Assembly (NCBI GenBank): GCA_963747375.1
Contig: CAVVFL010000017.1
Coordinates: forward strand, 124,001-188,000
DNA: 64,000 bases
DNA from: Sva-07 sp963747375
GTDB taxonomy: Bacteria > Actinomycetota > Acidimicrobiia > Acidimicrobiales > Ilumatobacteraceae
Direction of reading: 5' to 3'
Translations under genes and position numbers: made by a program
Part shown: positions 1-8,097 of the stretch, piece after piece
Layout: each line of letters begins with the position of its first letter
Numbering within the stretch: the stretch's first letter is position 1
The notes under the pieces: generated by a model
The model's input: the letters and a program-made list of their open reading frames with translations, nothing else
The model's database searches: none
What the model was told of the DNA's origin: nothing

Positions 1-163
1 AGAAGGTGAAGAAGAGGTTGGCGTCGATGCCCTCGTTGCGGGCGCCGTTGGCCATGATCAGCGCCGGGTAGATGCCCTCCAGCGAGCCCTTCGACACGAT
101 GATCGAGACCTTCTCGATCGGGGCGGCGATGGGTGCGGGGGGGATGGGGTGTGTGTCGGTCAT
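1..163 (-). CDS. DsrE/DsrF/DrsH-like family protein (partial, runs off the window)
   Basis: Read on the minus strand from an ATG at 163-161, the frame stays open to the window edge (54 codons). The visible residues include KVSIIVSKGSLEGIYPALIM followed by NGARNEGIDANLFFTF, the start of a DsrE-like alpha/beta fold with a small loop after strand 1 and a second strand. DsrE-family proteins carry or relay sulfane sulfur. It lies 14 bases after the TusE/DsrC-like gene and downstream of SQR, which supports a role in handling sulfur released by sulfide oxidation. The C-terminal part and any active Cys lie outside the window. Confidence 0.75.
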   Translation of the reverse strand, partial: MTDTHPIPPAPIAAPIEKVSIIVSKGSLEGIYPALIMANGARNEGIDANLFFTF

Positions 164-177
164 GTTCGATCTCCAGT

Positions 178-498
178 TCAGATGCAGCCCTTGGGCTTGG
201 GGATGCCGGCCACCATGGCGGCGAGCTTGGCGGGACCCTTCGGGAACAGCACGAAGAGCTCCTTGGTCGAGACGTCGGACAACTTGCTGATCTTGCGAAC
301 GGTCGGCCCGGTGCCCTTGTCGAAGTACTCCGAGCGCATGAGGTCGATGACGACCCAGGCGCGATCGGTCAGTGGGGTCGGCACACCGAACTCGTCGGCG
401 ATCTCGGGGGCCATCTCCTTGGTCCATTGGGTGGGGTCCTCGAAGAACCCCTCGTCGTTCACGTCGACGGTCGTGCCGGCGAATGTCTTGGTGGGCAT
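178..498 (-). CDS. TusE/DsrC-family sulfur relay protein lacking CysB
   Basis: This 106-residue protein starts at the ATG 498-496 (MPTKTFAGTTVDVNDEGFF) and ends LFPKGPAKLAAMVAGIPKPKGCI. The EGFF, PTVRKI and FPKGPAK...GIPKPKGC motifs are those of the DsrC/TusE family, small cytoplasmic proteins that pass persulfide sulfur through a flexible C-terminal arm. The penultimate Cys (CysA) is present. The second redox Cys of true DsrC, 11 residues upstream, is Ala, so this is TusE-like and not a full DsrC. It is 40 bases downstream of SQR and 14 bases upstream of the DsrE-like gene, in one operon. A longer in-frame upstream extension is not family-like and was discarded. Confidence 0.85.
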   Translation of the reverse strand: MPTKTFAGTTVDVNDEGFFEDPTQWTKEMAPEIADEFGVPTPLTDRAWVVIDLMRSEYFDKGTGPTVRKISKLSDVSTKELFVLFPKGPAKLAAMVAGIPKPKGCI

Positions 499-538
499 GT
501 ACGTGTCTCTCTTTCTCAGATCGGGTGGGCCGAAGTCC

Positions 539-1789
539 TCAGCTCGAAACGGGGTGCTTCTTGCCGAACGTGGGCATGTCGGGGCCGATGCCGGGGATGT
601 CACGCCCGGGCAGGAGGCCATGCCAGTAGAACGATTGGAACATCAACTTGCCGAGGTGGTTGACCCTCGACTCCTTGAGCAACGGCAGGCCGACCGGGCC
701 GGGATAGTGGCCGGTGACCGGCTCGTTCTCGTAGTTGAAGTCGATGAGCAGCGCCTTGGAGAATCCCGTCTCGATGAAACAGTTGGCATGGCCGTCGAAG
801 CTGTGCTCGATCGCCTTGCCGTCGAGGAACGCCTCGATGTTCTCGACGAGCACCTCTCCTTCGAAGTGCGTCACCGAACCGGCTTTCGATGCCGGCAGGT
901 CGGCGGCGTCGCCGACGACGAAGATGTTCGGCTTGACCTTCGACTGCAGCGTGGCGTTGTCGGTCGGGATGAACCCCAACTCGTCACCGAGGCCGGGCGA
1001 GTTCGCCACATAGGCGGCGCCGCCGTGCAGCGGGACCACGACGGCGATGTCGAAGTCGATCTCACGGCCGTCGAAACCGATCAACTTGCGGGCCTCACCG
1101 TCGACCTCACCGGTGTTGAACTCGGTGACCAACTCGATGCCCTTCTCGTCGAGCAGGGAACTCAGGGTCGCCGAGGCGGTGGGCTTGGTGAAGGCTCCGT
1201 CGAGCGGCGTGACATAGGTGATCGTCACGTCGTCGCGGACACCCTTCTCGGTGAAGAACCAGTCGGCGAGGAACGCGAACTCGAGCGGAGCGACCGGGCA
1301 CTTGATCGGCATGTCGATGACATTGATCACGAGGTGGCCGGATTCGAACTCGTCGAGCTTGGCGGCCAGCGCCGTCGAGCCCTCCATGTCGTAGAACGTG
1401 AACACCGACTCCATCCAGCCCGGGCCGGTCATCCCCTCGGTCTCCTCGGGCTGGAGCACCGCTCCGGTCGCCACGAGCAGCACGTCGTACTCGAGCGTGG
1501 TGCCGTTCTCGAGCGATACCGAGTTCGCGTCGATGTCGACGGAGTCGATCGGGCACTGGTGGTAGTGGATGCCCTTCTTGAGCTGCCGATCGCGCTTGCG
1601 GACGATCTCGTCGGGCTCGGTCAGGCCGAACGGGATGAACAACAGCCCCGGTTGGTAGACGTGGCGATTGTCCTGATCGACGATGTCGATGCGGAGGTCG
1701 TCGTCCTTGTACTTCTTGCGGAGCCGGTTCGCCGCCAGTGTTCCGCCGGTCCCTGCGCCGAGGATCACGAGCCTCTTCTGGTCACTCAC
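539..1789 (-). CDS. sqr: Sulfide:quinone oxidoreductase-type flavoprotein
   Basis: This 416-residue FAD/NAD(P)-binding oxidoreductase begins at a GTG (1789-1787) with a GGAG ribosome site just upstream. The N-terminal GAGTGGTLAA is the FAD dinucleotide fold, VLLVATGA and NIFVVGDAADLP are the second fold and the FAD-ribityl contact. Cys79, Cys164 (in IKCPVAP) and Cys337 are present; by family comparison Cys164 and Cys337 would be the disulfide/polysulfide pair of SQR. The C-terminal hydrophobic tail fits a monotopic enzyme that passes electrons to the quinone pool. It leads an operon with TusE- and DsrE-like genes, so sulfide detoxification or energy use is likely. A flavocytochrome c-like role is the main alternative. 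Confidence 0.85.
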   Translation of the reverse strand: MSDQKRLVILGAGTGGTLAANRLRKKYKDDDLRIDIVDQDNRHVYQPGLLFIPFGLTEPDEIVRKRDRQLKKGIHYHQCPIDSVDIDANSVSLENGTTLEYDVLLVATGAVLQPEETEGMTGPGWMESVFTFYDMEGSTALAAKLDEFESGHLVINVIDMPIKCPVAPLEFAFLADWFFTEKGVRDDVTITYVTPLDGAFTKPTASATLSSLLDEKGIELVTEFNTGEVDGEARKLIGFDGREIDFDIAVVVPLHGGAAYVANSPGLGDELGFIPTDNATLQSKVKPNIFVVGDAADLPASKAGSVTHFEGEVLVENIEAFLDGKAIEHSFDGHANCFIETGFSKALLIDFNYENEPVTGHYPGPVGLPLLKESRVNHLGKLMFQSFYWHGLLPGRDIPGIGPDMPTFGKKHPVSS

Positions 1790-1810
1790 GATGTCTCCAA
1801 TCCTGCGCCT

Positions 1811-1823
1811 CGCAACCGTTGCG
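1811..1823. promoter_or_regulatory. 13-bp palindrome upstream of SQR
   Basis: CGCAAC-C-GTTGCG is a perfect 6+6 inverted repeat with one central base, lying 22 bases before the SQR start codon on the minus strand. Its place near the expected promoter or 5' leader suggests a repressor operator. No regulator gene is adjacent, so the binding protein cannot be named. Confidence 0.35.
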
Positions 1824-1882
1824 ACGGCGTCTCACTCCGACGCTACGGCCTGGGCCCTGCTGCCACTACGGCCTTTCGTCCC

Positions 1883-1899
1883 AATCCCCTCGGGGGTAT
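1883..1899. promoter_or_regulatory. CsoR/CstR-like pseudo-palindromic operator in the SQR-tmk intergenic region
   Basis: AATCCCC-TCG-GGGGTAT reads as a G-tract/A-T pseudo-palindrome. Members of the CsoR family, including the persulfide sensor CstR, bind sites of the form ATACCC...GGGTAT. One half matches (GGGGTAT); the other is degenerate (AATCCCC). It lies about 95 bases upstream of the SQR start and about 65 upstream of tmk. A persulfide-responsive repressor controlling SQR would make biological sense, but no such regulator is encoded in the window. Confidence 0.4.
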
Positions 1900-1964
1900 C
1901 CACCGAGCCGGCCCAGTGTGACGGTTGGTCGGGCGAGGTGGGCGCGTCGGTACCATCGGTCGCC

Positions 1965-2576
1965 GTGACCGATCGACCCGCCTACATCGCGTTCGAGGGC
2001 GCCGAGGGTTCGGGCAAGTCGACCCAGGCACAGCGGCTCGCATCTGCAGTTGGCGCGGTGCTCACGCGGGAGACCGGCGGCACTCCGATCGGCGCGCGCA
2101 TCCGCGAGATCCTCCACGACACGAGCGTGCACAACCTGACCGCTCGAGCCGAGGCACTCCTCACCGCCGCCGACCGCGCCCAGCATCTCGCCGAGATCGT
2201 CGTGCCGGCACTCGACGCCGGCACACCCGTCGTCACCGATCGGTCGGTGTACTCCTCGCTCGCGTACCAGGGCTACGGACGCGAACTCGACATCGACGAG
2301 ATCCGGCACCTCAACGAGTGGGGTACCGGCGGGGTCTGGCCATCGACCGTCGTGTTCCTCGACACGCCGGACGACGCCATCGCCGAGCGGATGAGCCGGC
2401 GTGAGCTCGACCGATTCGAAGCCGCCGGAGCCGCGTTCCATGCGCGCGTGCTCGCCGGATTCCGAACGATGGCCGACGCCGATCCCGACCGATGGATCAC
2501 CGTGCAGGCGGTCGGCTCGGTCGACCGCGTCGCCGACGAGATCCACGCTGCTCTGGTGGCGCGGGGCGTGCTGTGA
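1965..2576 (+). CDS. tmk: Thymidylate kinase (dTMP kinase)
   Basis: This 203-residue P-loop kinase phosphorylates dTMP to dTDP for DNA synthesis. YIAFEGAEGSGKSTQAQRL is the Walker A region, TDRSVYSSLAYQG carries the DRS-Y family motif, and VVFLDTPDDAIAERM precedes the lid. I chose the GTG at 1965 because the conserved protein begins there and a TACCAT hexamer lies 8 bases upstream, fitting a leaderless start. Longer in-frame extensions are not conserved-looking. Its stop overlaps the start of holB (GTGA), so the two are translationally coupled. Confidence 0.93.
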   Translation: MTDRPAYIAFEGAEGSGKSTQAQRLASAVGAVLTRETGGTPIGARIREILHDTSVHNLTARAEALLTAADRAQHLAEIVVPALDAGTPVVTDRSVYSSLAYQGYGRELDIDEIRHLNEWGTGGVWPSTVVFLDTPDDAIAERMSRRELDRFEAAGAAFHARVLAGFRTMADADPDRWITVQAVGSVDRVADEIHAALVARGVL

Positions 2577-3643
2577 GCGCGCCGGGCGCGGTGTGGGACG
2601 ACGTCGTCGGCCAGCCCGAGGCGATCGGCCGACTTCGGGCGGCCGTCGAGAGCGGGCCCGTCCATGCCTACCTCTTCGTGGGACCGGCAGGCTCGACGAA
2701 ACTCCAGGCCGCGCGCGCCTTTGCGTCGGTGTTGATCGGCGGGACCGAGGACGTCGAGCAACGCGATGCGCAACTGATCCTGCGCGGTGAGCATCCCGAC
2801 GTGCACGAGGTGAGACGCGTCGGGGCCGCGATCTTGAAGGAGCAGGCCGACGAGATCGTGCACACGGCGTCACTGTCGCCGTCGGAGGGGTCGTCGAAGG
2901 TGATGATCCTCGAGGAGTTCCACCTGCTCGCGGCGCCGGGCGCGGCGCGGCTGTTGAAGACGATCGAGGAACCACCCGACTCCACGACGTTCATCATCCT
3001 CGCCGACTTCGTCCCGACCGACCTGATCACCATCTCGTCGCGGTGCGCCCGTATCGACTTCCACGCCATCGGACCCGACGTCGTCGCCGCCCGACTCCTG
3101 ACCGAGGGAGTCGGGCCTGCCGATGCGATGGCGGCCGCGCGAGCCGCCCATGGCGACCTCGATCGCGCTCGAGTGCTCGCCACCGATCCGGCGCTGTCCG
3201 AGCGGCGCGCCGCATTCGCCGGAACGCCGCACCGACTCGACGGCAGCGGTGCCGTCGCGATGCGCATCGCCGGCGAACTGCTCGCATCGATCGACGCCGC
3301 TGCCGAACCTCTGGCCGTCCGGCACGCGGCCGAGGTCGCTGTCCTCGACGAGCGGATCAAGGCCCACGGCGAACGCGGGAGCGGCAAGAAGCAACTCGAC
3401 GAGCGGCACAAGCGCGAGCTTCGTCGCCATCGCACCGACGAACTCCGCAGCGGGCTCGCCGCGATGGCCGGCACGTACCGCGACACCGCGATCAACGGCG
3501 GCACCACCGATGTCGATGGTTGCGCCGACGCGGTCCACCGCATCCACCGCGCGATCGAGACACTCGACCGCAACCCGAACGAGAAGCTCCTGCTCGAATC
3601 GCTCCTGTGGTCGCTCCCCGACGCACAGGGCACCCGCACCTGA
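2573..3643 (+). CDS. holB: DNA polymerase III delta' subunit (clamp loader)
   Basis: This 356-residue AAA+-like protein starts at a GTG overlapping the tmk stop. WDDVVGQPEAIGRLRAAV and HAYLFVGPAGSTK resemble the clamp-loader N-terminus; the P-loop is degenerate (GPAGSTK), as expected for the non-ATPase delta' subunit. KVMILEEFHLLAAPGAARLLKTIEEPPDST is the DEAD-box/sensor region (as EEFH) and TISSRCARIDF is the SRC arginine-finger motif. The tmk-holB pair is a common arrangement in bacteria. The C-terminal half is less conserved and rich in Arg/Glu helices. Confidence 0.92.
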   Translation: MSAPGAVWDDVVGQPEAIGRLRAAVESGPVHAYLFVGPAGSTKLQAARAFASVLIGGTEDVEQRDAQLILRGEHPDVHEVRRVGAAILKEQADEIVHTASLSPSEGSSKVMILEEFHLLAAPGAARLLKTIEEPPDSTTFIILADFVPTDLITISSRCARIDFHAIGPDVVAARLLTEGVGPADAMAAARAAHGDLDRARVLATDPALSERRAAFAGTPHRLDGSGAVAMRIAGELLASIDAAAEPLAVRHAAEVAVLDERIKAHGERGSGKKQLDERHKRELRRHRTDELRSGLAAMAGTYRDTAINGGTTDVDGCADAVHRIHRAIETLDRNPNEKLLLESLLWSLPDAQGTRT

Positions 3644-3763
3644 TGCGAGGTCGGGTCTATTCCCGAAGATCTTGATCTTTTTGTCACGTTGGCCCTCCCG
3701 TCGTCGCCGAGGCGTGCCGATAGGGTTGACACACGGAATCCCACTTCGTGGAAAGGGCACTCC

Positions 3764-6367
3764 ATGTTCGAACGTTTCACAGACCGGGCGCGCCGAGTCG
3801 TCGTGCTCGCGCAAGAGGAGGCTCGCCTCCTCAACCACAGCTACATCGGCACCGAGCACATCCTGCTCGGGCTGATTCACGAGGGCGAAGGCGTCGCCGC
3901 GAAGGCTCTCGAAAGCCTCGGCATCTCCCTCGAAGCGGTGCGCAGCCAGGTCGAGGAGATCATCGGCCAGGGCGGTTCGTCGCCGTCGGGCCACATCCCC
4001 TTCACGCCCCGCGCGAAGAAGGTGCTCGAACTCTCCCTGCGTGAAGCGCTCCAGCTCGGCCACAACTACATCGGCACCGAGCACATCCTGCTCGGGCTCA
4101 TCCGCGAGGGTGAGGGCGTTGCCGCACAGGTGCTCGTCAAGCTCGGCGCCGACCTGTCCCGGGTCCGCCAGCAGGTCATCCAGCTGTTGTCCGGCTACCA
4201 GGGACCGGCGGGCTCCACCGGTGGCGGTCGCAGCGAGCAGAGCCCGACGAGTGCCGGCGTGGGCGCCAGCAAGGGGGGCGACGACGAGAAGGGTGGCAAC
4301 AGCCAGATCCTCGATCAGTTCGGACGCAACCTCACCCAGGCCGCGCGCGAGGGACAACTGGATCCCGTGATCGGTCGCACCAACGAACTCGAACGCGTGA
4401 TGCAGATCCTCTCGCGGCGCACCAAGAACAACCCGGTGCTGATCGGCGAACCCGGCGTCGGCAAGACCGCGATCGTCGAGGGCCTCGCCCAGAAGATCGT
4501 CAACAACGACGTCCCCGACACCCTCACCGACAAGCAGCTGTACACCCTCGACCTCGGCGCACTCGTCGCCGGATCGCGCTACCGCGGCGACTTCGAGGAG
4601 CGTCTCAAGAAGGTGCTCAAGGAGATCAAGACCCGCGGCGACATCCTGCTCTTCATCGACGAGATCCACACCCTCGTGGGTGCCGGCGCCGCCGAGGGAG
4701 CGATCGACGCCGCGTCGATCCTCAAGCCGATGCTGGCCCGTGGTGAGCTGCAGACCATCGGCGCCACGACCACCGACGAGTACCGCAAGCACGTCGAGAA
4801 GGACGCCGCCCTCGAGCGCCGCTTCCAGCCGGTGAAGGTCGAAGAGCCGACGCTCGCCCACACCATCGAGATCCTCAAGGGCATCCGCGACCAGTACGAG
4901 GCACACCACCGGGTCACGATCACCGACCAGGCCCTCGTCGCGGCGGCCAATCTGGCCGACCGGTACATCGCCGACCGCTATCTGCCCGACAAGGCCATCG
5001 ACCTCATCGACGAAGCCGGGTCGCGTCTGCGCATCAAGCGCATGGCGACCCCGCCCGACCTGCGCGAGATCGAAACCAAGCTCAGCGACGTGCAGGAAGC
5101 CAAGAAGCGCGCCGTCGAAGAGCAGCAGTTCGAGGAGGCCGGCCGCCTTCGCGATCAGGAGAAGACCCTGCTCGAGGAGAAGGCCCAGAAGGAGACCGAG
5201 GTCCGCGCCGAAGGCGTCGACCTGTTCGACGAGGTCGACGAAGAGGCCGTTGCCGAGGTGCTGTCGTTGTGGACCGGCATCCCGGTCTACAAGCTCACCG
5301 AGGAGGAGACCGAGCGTCTGCTGAAGATGGAGGAGAACCTCCACAAGCGCATCATCGGCCAGGAGAGCGCCGTTGCTGCGGTGTCGCAGTCGATCCGTCG
5401 TACCCGCGCCGGGTTGAAGGACCCGAAGCGACCCTCGGGTTCGTTCATCTTCCTGGGCCCCACCGGCGTCGGCAAGACCGAGCTCGCCAAGACGCTCACC
5501 GAGTTCCTGTTCGGTGACGACTCCGCGCTGATCACGCTCGACATGTCGGAGTACATGGAGAAGCACACGGTGAGCCGCCTCGTCGGTTCGCCTCCCGGCT
5601 ACGTCGGCTACGAAGAGGGCGGCCAGCTCACCGAGGCCGTTCGCCGCAAGCCGTTCTCGGTGGTGTTGTTCGACGAGATCGAAAAGGCCCACCCGGATGT
5701 GTTCAACACGTTGCTGCAGATCCTGGAGGAAGGTCGCCTGACCGACAGCCAGGGCCGATCGGTCGACTTCCGCAACACCGTGCTGATCATGACCTCGAAC
5801 CTGGGCACGCAGGATCTCCGCAAGGCCAACGTCGGCTTCACCAGCGACGACTCCGCCATGAGCTACGAGCGCATGAAGGAGAAGGTCAACGAGTCGCTGA
5901 AGAACCACTTCCGGCCCGAGTTCCTCAACCGCATCGACGAAGTCATCGTGTTCCACGAGCTGACGCGCGACGAGGTGCTCCAGACCGTCGACCTGCTCAC
6001 GAAGCGACTCGTCGGCCAGCTCGAGGGCCAGGGTCTCGGCATCGAGATCAAGGCCTCGGCCAAGGAACTGCTCGCCGACCTGGGCTACGACCCGCAGCTC
6101 GGTGCTCGCCCCATGCGGCGTGCGATCCAGCGCCACATCGAAGATGCGCTGTCGGAGAAGATCCTCTACAAGGAGTACGCCGCCGGCGAAATCATCGTCG
6201 TCGACACCGAGGACGATCCCGACAACGAGGGCAAGAAGCGCTTCACGTTCACCGCCGTCGAGGGCTTCGTGCCCCCGTCGTCGGTGGAACTGGCGACCAC
6301 GGCGACCGAGCATCCCATCCCGCCGACCACCGGCGAGGGTGAGCTGCCACCGCCCGAACTCACCTGA
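3764..6367 (+). CDS. clpC: ATP-dependent Clp protease ATP-binding subunit ClpC
   Basis: This 867-residue Hsp100 unfoldase feeds proteins into ClpP. Two Clp-N repeats (first YIGTEHILLGLIHEGEG, second YIGTEHILLGLIREGEG) lead into AAA-1 with Walker A GEPGVGKT, a UVR-type middle segment (QFEEAGRLRDQEK), then AAA-2 with GPTGVGKT. The UVR segment and length identify ClpC and exclude ClpB or ClpA. The start at 3764 follows GAAAGGG 7 bases upstream and matches the family MFERFTDRAR opening. It stands alone, with its own 120-base leader and a very strong downstream hairpin terminator. Confidence 0.97.
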   Translation: MFERFTDRARRVVVLAQEEARLLNHSYIGTEHILLGLIHEGEGVAAKALESLGISLEAVRSQVEEIIGQGGSSPSGHIPFTPRAKKVLELSLREALQLGHNYIGTEHILLGLIREGEGVAAQVLVKLGADLSRVRQQVIQLLSGYQGPAGSTGGGRSEQSPTSAGVGASKGGDDEKGGNSQILDQFGRNLTQAAREGQLDPVIGRTNELERVMQILSRRTKNNPVLIGEPGVGKTAIVEGLAQKIVNNDVPDTLTDKQLYTLDLGALVAGSRYRGDFEERLKKVLKEIKTRGDILLFIDEIHTLVGAGAAEGAIDAASILKPMLARGELQTIGATTTDEYRKHVEKDAALERRFQPVKVEEPTLAHTIEILKGIRDQYEAHHRVTITDQALVAAANLADRYIADRYLPDKAIDLIDEAGSRLRIKRMATPPDLREIETKLSDVQEAKKRAVEEQQFEEAGRLRDQEKTLLEEKAQKETEVRAEGVDLFDEVDEEAVAEVLSLWTGIPVYKLTEEETERLLKMEENLHKRIIGQESAVAAVSQSIRRTRAGLKDPKRPSGSFIFLGPTGVGKTELAKTLTEFLFGDDSALITLDMSEYMEKHTVSRLVGSPPGYVGYEEGGQLTEAVRRKPFSVVLFDEIEKAHPDVFNTLLQILEEGRLTDSQGRSVDFRNTVLIMTSNLGTQDLRKANVGFTSDDSAMSYERMKEKVNESLKNHFRPEFLNRIDEVIVFHELTRDEVLQTVDLLTKRLVGQLEGQGLGIEIKASAKELLADLGYDPQLGARPMRRAIQRHIEDALSEKILYKEYAAGEIIVVDTEDDPDNEGKKRFTFTAVEGFVPPSSVELATTATEHPIPPTTGEGELPPPELT

Positions 6368-6377
6368 TCCCGATCCG

Positions 6378-6428
6378 AAATTCGGAGCGATCCTTGCGCT
6401 CAGCGCAAGGATCGCTCCGAATTTTCGC
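6378..6428 (+). terminator. Intrinsic terminator after clpC
   Basis: A perfect 22-bp inverted repeat (6378-6399 with 6403-6424) has the three-base loop TCA and is followed by a T-run (TTTT). It begins 11 bases after the clpC stop. The apex, gcgcTCAgcgc, is shared with the large hairpin at 15871-15958. Confidence 0.9.
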
Positions 6429-6475
6429 GTGTGGGGCGAGGGGCTGGCGCGTGTCGTCGGGGGACGCCCGTCATA

Positions 6476-7271
6476 ATGGCCCGCGTGGTTCGTCGGGTCC
6501 TTGCAGCATGTGTGTGTGTCATCGCGCTCGCCGGATGCCGGCTCGACGTCGCCGTCGACATGACCGTCGAGCCGGATGGCACGGGCACGATCTCGATCCT
6601 GGCGACCGCCGACCCCGAATTGGTCGCCGCGGTGCCGACGATCGCCGACGACCTCGCCACCGACGACGTGGTCGCGGCCGGCTGGGTGGTCGACGGACCC
6701 TCGCCGACCCCGGACGGCGGGCTCACCATCACGTTCACGCACGGCTTCTTCTCCGACGAGGAGGCGACGAATCTGCTCAACAGCCTGGGGCCGCCCTTCA
6801 ACGAGATGTCGATGGTGCGCAACAGCAGCGGCGAGAACACCACCACTCGGTTCACCGGTCTGCTGGGGTTGCCCGACGGGTTCGCGTCGTTTGCCGATGA
6901 CGATCTGGTCGCCGCGGTCGGCTCGGTGCCGTTCGCCGATCAGATCGCGGCGTCCGGAGCGACCCCGGCGTCGTCGATGGGAGTCACGATGCGCGCCGCA
7001 CTCCCCGGCAACCTCGACCAGTCCCAGACCAACGGCACCCTGATCGACGAACGGCCGACTCGAGTGGGTCGTGCCACTCGACGGCAGTGTGCTCGACGCA
7101 CGAGCCGTCTCCGTTCAGTCACCGGGCGACGACCGGTGGTGGGCACGTCCACTGTCCGTGCTCGCACTGGTGGCGTTGGTCGCCTGGGTCATCTTCATGA
7201 CGCTCTTCATCGGCTACGTCGCCTGGGCACGCTGGCAACGCACGCATCGCCGCCCGCCGGCTCGGCCCTGA
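6476..7271 (+). CDS. LppM-like membrane-anchored lipoprotein (one extra base near 7052)
   Basis: The protein begins MARVVRRVLAACVCVIALAG-C, a lipoprotein signal with lipobox LAGC. A DUF3153/LppM-type beta domain follows, with a predicted TM helix (LSVLALVALVAWVIFMTLFI) near the C-terminus. The frame breaks at GAA[C]GGC near 7052; removing one base restores ...DEGRLEWVVPLDG..., typical of the family, and gives 264 residues. A GTG at 6485 preceded by CATAAT (7-base gap) may be the true leaderless start. The LppM family is cell-envelope associated; the precise role here is unknown. Confidence 0.75.
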
Positions 7272-7307
7272 GCCGCAACCCGAGACGAGGGTGTGCCATC
7301 GTTGCGC

Positions 7308-8027
7308 ATGCCTGACGATGCGTTGACCGTGACCCGGGTCGACTTCCACTTCGACGTGATGTGCCCCTTCGCCTACCAGACGGCGAAGTGGATCCGCGAG
7401 GTCCGCCGTCAGACCGATCTGACGATCGACTGGAAGTTCTTCAGCCTGGAGGAGATCAACCGGGTCGACGGCAAGAAGCACCCGTGGGAGCGCGAATGGT
7501 CGTACGGCTGGTCGATGATGCGCATCGGGGCGCTGCTGCGACGATCGAGCATGGACGACCTCGACCGCTGGTACGAGCGTGCCGGCCGGGCGCTGCACGA
7601 GGACGGGCACCGCCCACACGATCCGGAGGTCGCCCGGCACCTGCTCGAGGAGATCGGGCTCGACCCGGCCGTGGTCGACGAGGCCATCGCCGATCCGACC
7701 ACCCACGACGAGGTCCGCGCCGAACACGACCGAGTCGTGGCCGCGGGCGGCTACGGCGTGCCGACGTTGTTCTTCCCCGACTTCCTCAACCACGTGGGCG
7801 TGCCCGAATGCCTCTTCGGCCCGGTCGTTCTCGACCCGCCGACGGGTGCGGCGGCGATCCGTCTGTGGGAGGCCACGACCGCATGGCTCGAGTTCCCGTA
7901 CCTGTTCGAGTTGCAGCGCCCGAAGAACGTCGCGTACGGCGAGGTGATCGCCGATCGGCTCCGGCCGTACCTCGACGCCCGCGACTGGGTGTCGATCAAC
8001 CGCGGCAAGGTCATCTCGTTCGACTGA
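7308..8027 (+). CDS. DsbA-fold protein, mycothiol-dependent nitroreductase (Rv2466c)-like, CPFA active site
   Basis: This 239-residue thioredoxin-fold protein opens TVTRVDFHFDVMCPFAYQTAKWIREV, the usual strand-active-site-helix arrangement of the DsbA/HCCA-isomerase superfamily. An inserted helical domain follows, then AAGGYGVPTLFFPD with the conserved cis-Pro region. The active site reads CPFA, so only the first Cys is kept and the resolving Cys seen in CPWC enzymes is absent. That suggests monothiol chemistry with a low-molecular-weight thiol or an isomerase-like role. I chose the ATG at 7308; a GTG at 7293 is in frame. Confidence 0.8.
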   Translation: MPDDALTVTRVDFHFDVMCPFAYQTAKWIREVRRQTDLTIDWKFFSLEEINRVDGKKHPWEREWSYGWSMMRIGALLRRSSMDDLDRWYERAGRALHEDGHRPHDPEVARHLLEEIGLDPAVVDEAIADPTTHDEVRAEHDRVVAAGGYGVPTLFFPDFLNHVGVPECLFGPVVLDPPTGAAAIRLWEATTAWLEFPYLFELQRPKNVAYGEVIADRLRPYLDARDWVSINRGKVISFD

Positions 8028-8068
8028 CTGTTACGCCCGGGGTTCGGACCCCCGACATCACGCAACTC

Positions 8069-8090
8069 TGTGAGAGCCCCTCGTCATGAT
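8069..8090 (+). promoter_or_regulatory. Putative DNA-damage-type promoter of radA (TGTGAGAG-N8-CATGAT)
   Basis: TGTGAGAG (8069-8076), an 8-base spacer and CATGAT (8085-8090) end 7 bases before the radA ATG. An almost identical block sits at exactly the same distance before rmuC (28737-28758). The 8-mer/N8/hexamer layout resembles the PafBC-type RecA-independent damage promoter of mycobacteria (TGTCRGTG-N8-TAnnnT). The assignment is inference from the layout and from the two repair genes it precedes. Confidence 0.5.
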
Positions 8091-8097
8091 GGCAGCC

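Noticed and set aside
2870..6742. Very long open frame antisense to clpC (about 1290 codons)
   Set aside because: High GC third positions keep antisense frames open; the translation is low-complexity and clpC on the plus strand is unmistakable.
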